Assembly (NCBI GenBank): GCA_958402795.1
Contig: CATXUX010000014.1
Span: forward strand, 18,168-82,167
Length of the DNA: 64,000 nt
Origin: an uncultured Lachnospiraceae bacterium
GTDB taxonomy: Bacteria; Bacillota; Clostridia; Lachnospirales; Lachnospiraceae
Direction of reading: 5' to 3'
Within the stretch, counting starts at the first letter, position 1. Each line of letters begins with the position of its first letter. The position numbers and the translations under genes are program-made. The notes beneath the pieces were generated by a model. It saw only the letters and a program-made list of their open reading frames with translations, made no database searches and had not been told where the DNA came from. Positions 1-8,576 of the stretch are shown piece by piece.

Positions 1-132
1 GAGTTTTTTGATCACTTCCAGTACACGGAGACGTGTGGGTTCAGAGATAGAAGGCTTCCCATTGATTACTTTAGATACTGTGGCGATGGAAACGCCCGCT
101 TCTTTAGCTACATCCTTGATTGTTAATGACAT
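1..132 (-). CDS. LacI-family transcriptional regulator, N-terminal part
   Basis: Only the first 44 codons lie in the window; the gene runs off the left edge. The visible part is a LacI-type helix-turn-helix: TIKDVAKEAGVS, then IATVSKVINGKPSIS, the usual recognition helix and hinge approach. The start is the ATG at 132, preceded on the minus strand by GGAAGGAGG. It is divergent from the starch-degrading amylase at 301, so it is probably a local sugar-responsive repressor of that gene (inference). The ligand-binding domain is not visible, so the effector cannot be named. Confidence 0.9.
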   Translation of the reverse strand, partial: MSLTIKDVAKEAGVSIATVSKVINGKPSISEPTRLRVLEVIKKL

Positions 133-160
133 AAATCGAATCCTCCTTCCATATAGAAAA

Positions 161-176
161 TAGTATAACGTTTACC
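161..176. promoter_or_regulatory. possible LacI-type operator
   Basis: The stretch TATAACGTTTAC is near-palindromic around a central CG (169-170), as in LacI-family operators. It lies between the divergent regulator and amylase starts. The symmetry is imperfect, so this is a suggestion only. Confidence 0.3.
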
Positions 177-207
177 TAATTTATTCAAGCATATTAGATG
201 AAAAATA

Positions 208-236
208 TATATTTTTAGAGGATAAATTAGTATAAT
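208..236 (+). promoter_or_regulatory. sigma-A-like promoter of the amylase
   Basis: A perfect -10 box TATAAT lies at 231-236. The hexamer 17 bp upstream (TATATT, 208-213) is a poor -35 box. That suggests a regulated or activator-helped promoter. Confidence 0.45.
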
Positions 237-300
237 AGCATTAAAAATACCGGTGTTTTTATGCAGTAAGAAAAAAGTTTTCACTAAAAGGGGTGAATGT

Positions 301-2292
301 ATGAAAAGAACGAAAAAAAGGTTTACTCAACTGATGAGTATGTTTCTTTGTATGTTGCTGATTTTAACGGCTTTGCCGGCAATTCCCGCATCAGCAGCGA
401 CCAGTCTGCGTGGGGAATCTATCTATCAGATAATGGTTGACCGTTTTTATGATGGGGATCCCACAAACAATGCAAAGGGAGAGGCCTTCCGCTATACGGA
501 GAATACACAGGACGATTTTCGATATATGCATGGCGGTGACTGGCAGGGAATAATAGACAAAATCCCTTATATTAAAGGAATGGGATATACGGCAATCTGG
601 ATTTCACCAGTATCGGATCCTCAATTGTGGGGAATCCCGGATGCGAACGGTACACAATGGCCGACGGCTTATCATGGGTATAATGTCAATGACCCTAATC
701 GTGCCAACCGTTATTTTGGAACAGAGGATCCACAGGAGAGCAAAGAGATTTTAAAAGAATTAGTGGATACTTGCCATGAGAACGGAATAAAAGTGATTAT
801 AGATGTTGTTCCGAATCACGTGGGAGACTATCTTCAGGGCACAGGAAGTGACGCACATTACCTTACAGAATCCTCTGGGTTAAAAGAAGGCACTCAGCTC
901 CAGCCGGTTGCACCATTCAACAACGTGCAGTGGTATCATAATCTGGGAGATATTAATTGGGACTTAGAGCATCCGCATACTGCAGAAAGTACGCAGATGT
1001 TGGAAGACCATGATCTGGGTGGTCTTGATGATATCGACATGGATAATACCGATGCTAAAAATGCAATTTACGATTCAATTAAGGACTGGTTTACATACAC
1101 AGGAGCTGATGCGGCGAGGGTAGATGCTGCGAAATGTATGAAACCGTCTGACATTCATGAATTGCAGGAGTATTTAGGTGTTGCAACGTTTGGCGAGAAC
1201 TTTGATATGGATGTAAGCTTTGTCAAAGACTGGGTGGGAGATAATGCTGAAACTGGAATGTTAGATTTCCCGCTGTTTCAGGCAATCGTAAATGATTTTG
1301 CTTATGGTCAGAACTTTAATAACACTTCCGAACTTTCCATTCAGGCAGTTTTTGATCAGGACTGGATGTATGGGGATCACTTAAATGATATGGTGACCTT
1401 CATAGATAATCATGACCGCAACAGATTCCTGACCGAAGCAGGCGGTGATGTGGATAAGCTGCATAATGCTCTGACATTTATCTACACGGCAAGAGGAATC
1501 CCGGTAGTATTTCAGGGAACCGAGCAGAACAGGGGAAATGCAAATGGACAAATTATAAGCGGGATTGCGGATACATGGAATCGTTGGTCTATGCAGACGA
1601 AAGATGCAAATGGTAATGTGACGAAGGACTATTTTGACACTTCTACAGATACCTATCAGCTCATTGCTGACCTGAATGGACTTCGTAGCCAGTATGAGGC
1701 ATTGGCAGATGGAACACAGAGGGAAATGTGGACCTCCATGCATACTTACGCTTTTTCAAGGAGAGTAGATTCTGGAGAAAATGAAGGACAGGAACTGATA
1801 TGTGCATTCCATAACGCTGAAGGAACGGAAACTACAACAATGTCGATCCGTGCAGAGAGCTCCATTACACAGGGAACCACGCTGGTGAATGTATTTAATC
1901 CTAATGACAAAATTACAGTATCTTCTGATAACAAGATTACAATTTCTTTAACAGGGAACAGTTCGAAGATTTATGCGGTTGATGAAGACGCAGATCCATT
2001 GGTTCCGGTTACTTTTATTGTGAACAATGCGACAACAAACTGGGGCGAAAACGTGTATATTACAGGAAATTGTGATGAGCTTGGAAATTGGGCCCCGGGA
2101 AAGGCAGTCGGTCCGGCTGAGTGTCCGGATTACCCGACATGGACGCTGACAGCGTATTTGCCGGCGGGCAGTAACATTGAATTTAAAGCAATAAAAAAAG
2201 ATGAAAGCGGAAATGTGACATGGCAGGATGGAGGGAATCGAACGTATACTGTACCTTCATCGGGCGCAGGGCAGATTTCGTTTAACTGGTAA
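301..2292 (+). CDS. secreted GH13 alpha-amylase with C-terminal CBM20 starch-binding domain
   Basis: A secreted glycoside hydrolase of the alpha-amylase/cyclodextrin glucanotransferase type, 663 aa, expected to cleave alpha-1,4 links in starch outside the cell. The signal peptide is clear: basic MKRTKKRF, a hydrophobic stretch, then ASA. The GH13 regions are visible: DVVPNHV (D168, H173), RVDAAK (nucleophile D275), FGENF (acid/base E299) and FIDNHD (D372). Residues from about 570 to the end (VTFIVNNATTNWGENVYITG onward) look like a CBM20 domain. The ATG at 301 follows AAAGGGGTGAA; an upstream in-frame GTG at 253 would put 16 residues before the signal peptide and is rejected. No sortase motif is seen, so it is probably released. 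The divergent LacI-type gene is the likely regulator. Confidence 0.93.
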   Translation: MKRTKKRFTQLMSMFLCMLLILTALPAIPASAATSLRGESIYQIMVDRFYDGDPTNNAKGEAFRYTENTQDDFRYMHGGDWQGIIDKIPYIKGMGYTAIWISPVSDPQLWGIPDANGTQWPTAYHGYNVNDPNRANRYFGTEDPQESKEILKELVDTCHENGIKVIIDVVPNHVGDYLQGTGSDAHYLTESSGLKEGTQLQPVAPFNNVQWYHNLGDINWDLEHPHTAESTQMLEDHDLGGLDDIDMDNTDAKNAIYDSIKDWFTYTGADAARVDAAKCMKPSDIHELQEYLGVATFGENFDMDVSFVKDWVGDNAETGMLDFPLFQAIVNDFAYGQNFNNTSELSIQAVFDQDWMYGDHLNDMVTFIDNHDRNRFLTEAGGDVDKLHNALTFIYTARGIPVVFQGTEQNRGNANGQIISGIADTWNRWSMQTKDANGNVTKDYFDTSTDTYQLIADLNGLRSQYEALADGTQREMWTSMHTYAFSRRVDSGENEGQELICAFHNAEGTETTTMSIRAESSITQGTTLVNVFNPNDKITVSSDNKITISLTGNSSKIYAVDEDADPLVPVTFIVNNATTNWGENVYITGNCDELGNWAPGKAVGPAECPDYPTWTLTAYLPAGSNIEFKAIKKDESGNVTWQDGGNRTYTVPSSGAGQISFNW

Positions 2293-2308
2293 TATGTAAG
2301 TAGAATAG

Positions 2309-2351
2309 AGCCGGTTTCGATAAGGTTTCTTATCGGAATCGGTTCATTTTT
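2309..2351 (+). terminator. rho-independent terminator after the amylase
   Basis: A 16-bp stem, 2309-2324 with 2329-2344, with G-U pairs and a 4-nt loop, is followed by CATTTTTA. It starts 17 nt after the amylase stop. Confidence 0.8.
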
Positions 2352-2515
2352 ATGCAAGGATAATATTTCCTCTAAAAGGATTGAATACAATAAATCACCA
2401 AGATATGCATGAAACAGGCAATTGGTTAGAAGGTGAGATATTCTGGTCAATCATTTCTTAAGAGGACGTTCAGATATGATTTGGAAGTTTGAAATTATAG
2501 GCTAAATAACGTACG

Positions 2516-2994
2516 ATGTATGATCTGAAAAGTTTTTATGCCTCTGTCGAGTGTCGGGAGAGGGGATTGGATCCGATGAAGGTAAATTTGGTCGTAGCTG
2601 ATCCGAATTGGACAGATAAGACCATTTGTCTTGCAGTATCACCGACCATGAAAGCGCTGGGAGGTACCGGGGCGATGCAGGGTATTCGAGATTCCGGAAG
2701 GAATCGAGTATATCATGGCACCGCTGAGGATGCAGCTTTACATTGATTATTTGGCTGCTATATATGGGATTTACCTGAAGTATATCTCTAAAGATCATAT
2801 CCATGTTTACAGTATCGCTGAAGTTTTTTATGGATATGACGGACTATCTGAAACTGTATCAGATGACTGCGAAAGAACTGAGTATCCGAATCATGCAGGA
2901 TATTCTTGATAGTACCGGGATTACAGCGACGACCGGGATTGGAACTAATCTGTACCTCGCCAAGTGTTCATATTATACCATATTCATGAAGTGA
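2516..2994 (+). pseudogene. degraded Y-family (DinB/UmuC-type) DNA polymerase
   Basis: Three reading-frame pieces read in order like the palm domain of a Y-family translesion polymerase. They are YDLKSFYASVECRERGLDP (from 2516), MQLYIDYLAAIYGIYLKYIS (from about 2730) and TDYLKLYQMTAKELSIRIMQ, followed by GIGTNLYLAK (to about 2970). The expected catalytic SIDEVF-type motif appears as SIAEVF. At least two frameshifts are needed to join the pieces, the N-terminus is missing, and everything after the fingers is gone. It cannot make a working enzyme. It marks the start of a decayed stretch that ends at the intact decarboxylase at 3704. Confidence 0.8.
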
Positions 2995-3293
2995 GTGAAA
3001 TTCAAAATTTTTTACTGGAACTTTTCCCTGCACTGTGCTAGTATAGAGAAAAGCATTATTTTCAGGTGATCTGGGACGAACCGTCCACATCCGATATCTC
3101 ATCAAGGTAGTAGTCAAAACGAGAATTCTTAATGCTTTGTATTTCATTTAAACAACAGCAGAGAGATTTCCGGAGAGTTTTGTCAGCTTCCTGAGGTATG
3201 GAACCGGTTGGACAGAATAAAAGGTCAAAGCGGGATATGATGCAGGAAACCATGTCAGGGATATCCTCTGCTAAAGAAAGAGGAGGAATGTCT
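2995..3293. other. stretch without a recognisable gene
   Basis: I see no convincing coding region on either strand. It lies between the dead polymerase and the Rpn remnant and is probably decayed DNA. Its right end carries a good ribosome binding site, AGGAGGAATG (3281-3290), which serves the small frame at 3294. Confidence 0.5.
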
Positions 3294-3428
3294 ATGACAA
3301 AAAAACGAAACAATAAACAAAATACTGTAGTACCGGAAAAACAGAAGAATATGGAATTACTGAATGCATTCACGAGGGAATCCTTTCAACGTTTTTGGCG
3401 AAGAATAGAGCGGAGGAGAAAAAAATGA
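3294..3428 (+). pseudogene. small basic frame, possible N-terminal stub of an Rpn-type nuclease gene
   Basis: A 44-aa frame starting MTKKRNNKQNTVVPEKQKN with an excellent ribosome binding site (AGGAGG, 8 nt upstream). It ends in ATGA, overlapping the next frame. I do not recognise the product. The Lys/Asn-rich start resembles starts of Rpn-family proteins, and the next frame is clearly the tail of one. The simplest reading is that the nuclease core has been deleted between the two pieces. The end of this frame runs through the first copy of a 26-bp repeat. A genuine small protein cannot be excluded. Confidence 0.35.
3390..3415 (+). repeat. 26-bp direct repeat, copy 1
   Basis: Identical to 3652-3677; starts CGTTTTTGGCGAAG and ends AGAGCGGAG. 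The copies are 262 bp apart and bracket the Rpn tail fragment, suggesting a duplication during decay. Confidence 0.85.
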
Positions 3429-3670
3429 GCATATATGAATATGATCAGGAAAAACATATCCGGCTGGAGCGTAAGGCGGCGAGAGAAGAAGGAATGGAAG
3501 AGGAAAGAGAAAAATCAAAGCGGCTGGCAGTGAAAATGCTGCATGATTTAGGCATTGAAAAAGAGACGGCGGTATTGCAGATGATGGAGAAGTATGGCAT
3601 GGAACGGCAGGAGGCCGTGGAATTTGTGGAGCAGTATTGGACGGAAGACATCGTTTTTGGCGAAGAATAG
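3425..3670 (+). pseudogene. C-terminal fragment of an Rpn-family (PD-(D/E)XK) nuclease/transposase
   Basis: An 81-aa frame beginning MSIYEYDQEKHIRLERKAA, a charged helical tail typical of Rpn/YhgA-like recombination-promoting nucleases in clostridia. It ends LHDLGIEKETAVLQMMEKYG...AVEFVEQYW. The same tail pattern closes the intact Rpn protein at 14805-15821 (ELGVQKEDTIERVMKKF...AEEYVEKYW). The whole catalytic domain is absent. It has its own ATG after GGAGGAGAAAAAA and may be translated, but no function is expected. Confidence 0.65.
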
Positions 3671-3677
3671 AGCGGAG
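3652..3677 (+). repeat. 26-bp direct repeat, copy 2
   Basis: Identical to 3390-3415. This copy holds the stop codon of the Rpn tail (3668-3670). Confidence 0.85.
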
Positions 3678-3703
3678 ACGAAAAAAGAACCGGGAGAAGT
3701 AGT

Positions 3704-5161
3704 ATGCAGAGATTATATGATAGATTGTCAGAATATCAGAATTCTGACTATTACGCGTTTCATATGCCGGGACATAAGCGGAACAGGAACGTAGTACAGG
3801 AGGGACTGCCTGCAGGAATTGATATTACAGAAATCGAAGGATTTGATGATCTGCATCATCCGGGAGGAATCCTGAAGGAAGCGCAGGAGCGTGCCGCCAG
3901 GGTATATCATGCAGAGGAATCCTGTTTTCTGGTAAATGGAAGTACAGCCGGGATCCTGAGCGCGGTGCTTGGATCCACGAAGCGGGGCACCCGGATTCTT
4001 ATGGCGCGCAATTGTCATAAGTCCGTATATCATGCGGTTTTTATGAATGAACTGCAGGCGGAATATGTCTACCCGCAGTATGATTCAGAAACCGGATTGA
4101 ATGGAGCCGTGGATCCGGACGAGATTCGGAGAATGCTGGATGAAAATACCGGAATCTGTGCTGTGGTTATTGTATCACCGACCTATGACGGCGTTCTTTC
4201 GGATGTCGGCGCGATCGCAGAGATCGCACATGCGCATGGGATTCCCCTGATCGTGGATGAAGCGCATGGGGCGCATTTTGGATTTCACCCGTATTTTCCG
4301 GAAAATGCGAATCGAAAAGGCGCTGATATTGTGATTCACAGCCTGCATAAAACGCTGCCGTCCCTGACACAGACCGCGCTGCTGCATATGAACGGGACGA
4401 TTGCGGACAGGGAAGCAGTCCGGATGTATCTGCATATGCTGCAGTCCAGCAGTCCGTCGTATGTGCTGATGGCAAGTATCGATGCATGTATCTGCCGTCT
4501 GGAAGAACAGGGCAGGGCGGGATTTGATCCATATGTGGAGCTGCTGGAACAGACGAGGCGTGAACTGGGCCGGTTACAGAATGTAAGACTGGTGCCAAAG
4601 CCGGCGGGAGACCGTACACAGCCGGTGGAATACGACCGCTCGAAGATTGTGATTTCTGTGAAGGGGACGGAGTTATCCGGAAAAGAATTACAGAGGATCC
4701 TCAGGGAGCGGTATCATCTGGAACTGGAAATGTCTGCGGGAGATTATGTGCTTGCGATGACGTCTGTCGGTGATACCCGGGAGGGAATGAACCGTCTTGT
4801 CAGTGCGCTGCAGGAGATTGATACAGAACTTGGCAGATCCGGAGGGAAACCGGAGAAGCGGACAGCACAGACAAGGAGCAGTGATTTTCGCCTTCCGGTT
4901 CTGGAGCAGATCTGGACAAGCGCGGAGGTAAGAAACCGGATACAGGAGGGAAAAACAAAGACGGTAGAGTTATCATTTGGCAGCAGTATCGGTCATATCT
5001 CGGCAGAGTATGCTTATCTGTATCCGCCGGGAATCCCTCTTGTCGTACCGGGAGAGCGGATTTCAGGGAAAGCTGCCAAACTGCTGGAGCGGTATGAAAC
5101 TGCAGGGTATGAGATAGAAGGAACGGCACATGCAGGAAAGATCATCTGCTGTGAAGAGTAA
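3704..5161 (+). CDS. Orn/Lys/Arg decarboxylase family protein (YaaO/SpeA-like)
   Basis: A PLP-dependent, fold-type I decarboxylase, 485 aa, the short form without an N-terminal receiver-like wing. The N-terminus YYAFHMPGHKRN and the cofactor site SLHKTLPSLTQ with Schiff-base Lys216 are diagnostic; the DEAHGAHFGF stretch precedes it. The substrate (lysine, arginine or ornithine) cannot be read from sequence. The start at 3704 follows GGGAGAAG. In Bacillus the homologous yaaO begins the tmk-holB-yaaT operon. The same order holds here, so it probably heads the operon to rsmI at 9421. Confidence 0.88.
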   Translation: MQRLYDRLSEYQNSDYYAFHMPGHKRNRNVVQEGLPAGIDITEIEGFDDLHHPGGILKEAQERAARVYHAEESCFLVNGSTAGILSAVLGSTKRGTRILMARNCHKSVYHAVFMNELQAEYVYPQYDSETGLNGAVDPDEIRRMLDENTGICAVVIVSPTYDGVLSDVGAIAEIAHAHGIPLIVDEAHGAHFGFHPYFPENANRKGADIVIHSLHKTLPSLTQTALLHMNGTIADREAVRMYLHMLQSSSPSYVLMASIDACICRLEEQGRAGFDPYVELLEQTRRELGRLQNVRLVPKPAGDRTQPVEYDRSKIVISVKGTELSGKELQRILRERYHLELEMSAGDYVLAMTSVGDTREGMNRLVSALQEIDTELGRSGGKPEKRTAQTRSSDFRLPVLEQIWTSAEVRNRIQEGKTKTVELSFGSSIGHISAEYAYLYPPGIPLVVPGERISGKAAKLLERYETAGYEIEGTAHAGKIICCEE

Positions 5162-5181
5162 AAGACTGTGAGGATGAAAGA

Positions 5182-5790
5182 ATGGGTAAGATATTTTGTG
5201 TCATAGGAAAGAGTTCTTCCGGAAAGGATTCGATTTTTGCAGAGATCAAAAAAAGGATGCCAAAGCTGAAGGACATTGTAACGTACACAACACGGCCGAT
5301 CCGTGAGGGAGAAAAAGACGGACGGGAGTATCATTTTGTAGAGGAAAGCGTGCTTCATACATTTGAAAAACAGGGCAGGGTGATCGAGCAGCGCTCCTAT
5401 CATACACAATGTGGGATCTGGCATTATTTTACGGCGGATGACGGGCAGATCAGTCTGGACGGGGCGGATTATCTCGTGATCGGCACACTGGAGTCCTATG
5501 TATCGACACGGGAATATTTTGGTACGGATGCTGTTGTGCCGCTGTATGTGGAAGTGGAGGACGGACTGCGGCTGTTTCGTGCGCTGGAGCGGGAGCGTAC
5601 CCAGCAGGAACCGAAATATGCGGAGATGTGCCGGCGTTTTCTGGCGGATTCAGAAGATTTCAGCGAGGAAAATCTAAAGAGAGCCGGGATTCAGGTGAGA
5701 TTTGAGAATCTGGAATTTGAAGACACGGTGCAGAAGATGTGCAGATACATTCGTGAGAAGATGGCTCCGGGAGAATCCGGATCTTTATGA
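5182..5790 (+). CDS. guanylate kinase-like nucleoside monophosphate kinase
   Basis: A 202-aa P-loop kinase with Walker A GKSSSGKDS near the N-terminus. TYTTRPIREGEKDGREYHF is the GMP-binding pattern of guanylate kinases. It occupies the position that tmk has in the Bacillus operon. The C-terminal half is poorly conserved against classical Gmk, so the exact substrate is uncertain; a second bona fide gmk elsewhere in the genome is likely. It starts 20 nt after the decarboxylase. Confidence 0.75.
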   Translation: MGKIFCVIGKSSSGKDSIFAEIKKRMPKLKDIVTYTTRPIREGEKDGREYHFVEESVLHTFEKQGRVIEQRSYHTQCGIWHYFTADDGQISLDGADYLVIGTLESYVSTREYFGTDAVVPLYVEVEDGLRLFRALERERTQQEPKYAEMCRRFLADSEDFSEENLKRAGIQVRFENLEFEDTVQKMCRYIREKMAPGESGSL

Positions 5791-5892
5791 AAGAATCACT
5801 TTCGGGGGTATGCCTCGCACAAAAAATGTGTTATACTTTTCATGTGCAGACAGATTTTGTCTGACGGATCAAAGGGATAAGTGGGTGATAGA

Positions 5893-6888
5893 ATGAGTGG
5901 ATTTAAAGACGTAGTAGGACATAAAAATATTATACAGTACATTGGGAATGCCGTAACATCCGATACTGTCTCCCATGCTTATATATTGAATGGAGAGAGA
6001 GGATCCGGAAAAAAGCTGCTGGCGAAGTTATTTGCCATGAGTCTCCAGTGTGAGAACCGGGAGCCGGACGGAGACGCCTGTGGAAAGTGCAGATCGTGCA
6101 GGCAGGCGCAGAATGGAAACCAGCCGGACATCATCATGGTCAGCCACGAGAAACCGGGCAGTATCAGCGTAGATGATATCCGGGAACAGGTAAATAATGA
6201 TATCGTCATCAAACCATACAGCAGCCGTTATAAGATTTATATTATTCCGGAGGCGGATCTGATGACGGTTCAGGCTCAGAATGCGCTCCTCAAGACGATT
6301 GAGGAACCGCCGGAATATGCGGTGCTCATGCTTCTGACGGAGAACGCGGAGTCGATGCTCCCGACGATCCGTTCCCGCTGCGTGATGTTAAAGCTGCGCA
6401 ATACGAAAGATACGCTGGTGAAAAAGTATCTGATGGAGCAGATGGAGGTTCCGGACTATAAGGCAGATATCTGCGTTGCATTTGCACAGGGAAACATGGG
6501 AAAGGCGATCAAGCTGGCGACCTCCGAGCATTTTAATGAGATCCGGGAAGAGGTAGTCCGCCTGCTTAGAGAGGTGGATCAGATGCAGGTGGATGAGATG
6601 GCTTCCGCGGTAAAAAAATGTACCGAGTTCAAGCTGGATATCAGCGAGTATCTGGACGTGATCGCGATCTGGTACCGGGATGTGCTGATCTATAAGGCAA
6701 CGAAGGATCCGGACAGGGTTGTATTTTCCGATCAGTTGAAGTATATCAAGCAGAGAGCGAAGAGCAGCTCCTATGAAGGAATTGAGAATATTCTGGACGG
6801 ACTTGAGAAAGCAAAGGCGAGGCTGAAAGCAAATGTCAACTTTGAACTGACGATGGAACTACTGCTTCTGACTATCAAGGAGAACTAA
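5893..6888 (+). CDS. holB: DNA polymerase III delta' subunit
   Basis: Clamp-loader subunit, 331 aa. Walker A GERGSGKK lies at 34-41, a zinc knuckle at C53, C63, C66 and C69, and the SRC motif in TIRSRC. The sensor region LLKTIEEPP is typical of DnaX/HolB proteins. It would act with DnaX and HolA to load the sliding clamp. I chose the ATG at 5893 (MSGFKDVVGH), which fits the family start; an in-frame GTG at 5881 is possible. It sits between the kinase and ricT. Confidence 0.92.
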   Translation: MSGFKDVVGHKNIIQYIGNAVTSDTVSHAYILNGERGSGKKLLAKLFAMSLQCENREPDGDACGKCRSCRQAQNGNQPDIIMVSHEKPGSISVDDIREQVNNDIVIKPYSSRYKIYIIPEADLMTVQAQNALLKTIEEPPEYAVLMLLTENAESMLPTIRSRCVMLKLRNTKDTLVKKYLMEQMEVPDYKADICVAFAQGNMGKAIKLATSEHFNEIREEVVRLLREVDQMQVDEMASAVKKCTEFKLDISEYLDVIAIWYRDVLIYKATKDPDRVVFSDQLKYIKQRAKSSSYEGIENILDGLEKAKARLKANVNFELTMELLLLTIKEN

Positions 6889-6922
6889 GCAGCGGAGGAA
6901 AAAGAATAGGAGCGTTAGAAAT

Positions 6923-7828
6923 ATGGCAAAGGTAATAGGGGTTAGATTCCGCACGGCGGGGAAGATTTATTTCTTTTCGCCGGGAAAACTGGATATCAGA
7001 CAAGGGGGGCATGTGATCGTAGAGACCGCCCGCGGCGTGGAGTACGGACGTGTGGTGAGCGGACCGAAAGAGGTAGAGGACGACGACGTGGTACAGCCGT
7101 TGAAATCGGTCCTGCGTATTGCGACAGAGCAGGACGAGCAGACGGTCAGGAAAAACCGTGAAAAGGAAAAAGAAGCATTCCGGATCTGTCAGGAAAAGAT
7201 CCGCAAACACGGACTGGAAATGAAACTGATCGACGCGGAATATACATTTGACAATAATAAGCTGCTGTTTTATTTCACGGCAGACGGCAGGATTGATTTT
7301 CGTGAGCTGGTCAAAGACCTTGCCGCGGTATTTCGTACGAGGATCGAGCTTCGTCAGATCGGCGTGCGGGATGAGACGAAGATCCGGGGCGGTATCGGAA
7401 TCTGCGGACGGGCGCTGTGCTGCAGCACATACCTGACGGAATTTTCTGCGGTATCGATCCGGATGGCAAAGGAACAAAACCTGTCCCTGAATCCGACGAA
7501 AATATCCGGTGTGTGCGGCAGACTGATGTGCTGTCTGACGAATGAGGAAGAGGCATATGAGGAGCTGAACAGCCAGTTTCCGGCTGTAGGAGACACGGTA
7601 ACGACGCCGGAGGATCTGACCGGGACGGTACAGACGATCAGCGTGCTGCGCAGACGGGTCAAGGTCGTGGTAACACTGGAAAATGATGAAAAAGAAATCC
7701 GGGAATATCAGGTGGACGATCTGCGGTTTAAGCCGCGGCGGAAACGGACAAAGGTGACAAAGGAAGAGATGAAACAGCTCGGGAAGCTGGAGAAGCATGA
7801 GGGAGCGTCCAAGTTAGATGACAAGTAA
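6923..7828 (+). CDS. ricT: PSP1-domain protein RicT (YaaT)
   Basis: A 301-aa PSP1-superfamily protein. In Bacillus subtilis RicT (YaaT) forms the Fe-S containing RicAFT complex, which affects mRNA processing, sporulation and biofilm formation. The cysteine motifs CGRALCCSTYL and CGRLMCCL are present, followed by a basic C-terminal tail. The gene lies directly after holB and overlaps the next gene by 11 nt, matching the holB-yaaT-yabB order of Bacillus. The partners RicA and RicF are not in this window. Confidence 0.9.
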   Translation: MAKVIGVRFRTAGKIYFFSPGKLDIRQGGHVIVETARGVEYGRVVSGPKEVEDDDVVQPLKSVLRIATEQDEQTVRKNREKEKEAFRICQEKIRKHGLEMKLIDAEYTFDNNKLLFYFTADGRIDFRELVKDLAAVFRTRIELRQIGVRDETKIRGGIGICGRALCCSTYLTEFSAVSIRMAKEQNLSLNPTKISGVCGRLMCCLTNEEEAYEELNSQFPAVGDTVTTPEDLTGTVQTISVLRRRVKVVVTLENDEKEIREYQVDDLRFKPRRKRTKVTKEEMKQLGKLEKHEGASKLDDK

Positions 7829-8576
7829 AGAGAAGAAAGAGAGCCAAAAACCGGATGCTCTGCTGCGTGTGGGAGAAAGACTGGACGATCTGCAGCTCTC
7901 CGGTTACTGGATCATTCAAAATCCGGAACGGTTTTGCTTCGGAGTGGATGCAGTGCTTCTGTCAGACTTTGCACGGATCAAGCGGGGGGAACAGGTTCTG
8001 GATCTGGGGACGGGAACCGGTGTGATCCCGATTCTCCTTTCGGCAAAGTCAGAAGGACGGCATTTTACGGGTCTGGAGATTCAGGAAGAAAGTGCGGATA
8101 TGGCAAGACGAAGCGTGGAGCTGAATCATCTGGAGGAGAAGATCGATATTGTGACGGGAGACATCAAAGAGGCAGACAGCATTTTCCGGCCTGCCTCTTT
8201 TGATGTGATCACGACCAATCCCCCCTATATGTTAAATGAGCATGGTCTGAAAAATACGGGAGACGCCCGGACTATTGCCCGGCATGAAGTACGGTGTACG
8301 CTCGATGATATTTTGCGGGTAAGCTCCCGTCTGCTGGAGCAGAGTAAAGGCCGGTTTTATATGGTGCATAAGCCGTTTCGGCTGGCGGAGATCCTGTCAA
8401 AGATGTGCAGATACCGGATCGAACCGAAACGGATCCAGTTCGTACATCCTTATGTAGATAAAGAACCGACGATGGTACTGATCGAAGGGATGCAGGGGGG
8501 AAAACCGCGGGTGAAAGTAGAGCCGCCGATCGTGATGTACCAGAGAAAATCAGAAACGAAAAGTGGAGAAGAATGA
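7818..8576 (+). CDS. trmN6: tRNA1(Val) (adenine(37)-N6)-methyltransferase-like protein (YabB)
   Basis: A 252-aa class I SAM-dependent methyltransferase. Motif I is LDLGTGTGVIP (61-71) and the N6-adenine catalytic motif NPPY starts at N134. FGVDAVLLSDF near residue 41 is typical of the TrmN6/YfiC family. It overlaps ricT by 11 nt and rsmI by 4 nt, so the three are probably translationally coupled. Substrate assignment rests on family and synteny only. Confidence 0.88.
   Translation: MTSKEKKESQKPDALLRVGERLDDLQLSGYWIIQNPERFCFGVDAVLLSDFARIKRGEQVLDLGTGTGVIPILLSAKSEGRHFTGLEIQEESADMARRSVELNHLEEKIDIVTGDIKEADSIFRPASFDVITTNPPYMLNEHGLKNTGDARTIARHEVRCTLDDILRVSSRLLEQSKGRFYMVHKPFRLAEILSKMCRYRIEPKRIQFVHPYVDKEPTMVLIEGMQGGKPRVKVEPPIVMYQRKSETKSGEE

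Noticed and set aside
253..300. Upstream GTG start of the amylase
   Set aside because: It would add 16 residues before a perfect signal peptide; the ATG at 301 has the better ribosome binding site.
6875..7798. Long minus-strand open frame opposite ricT
   Set aside because: Shadow of the real gene: composition and frame follow the ricT codons and no family is recognisable.
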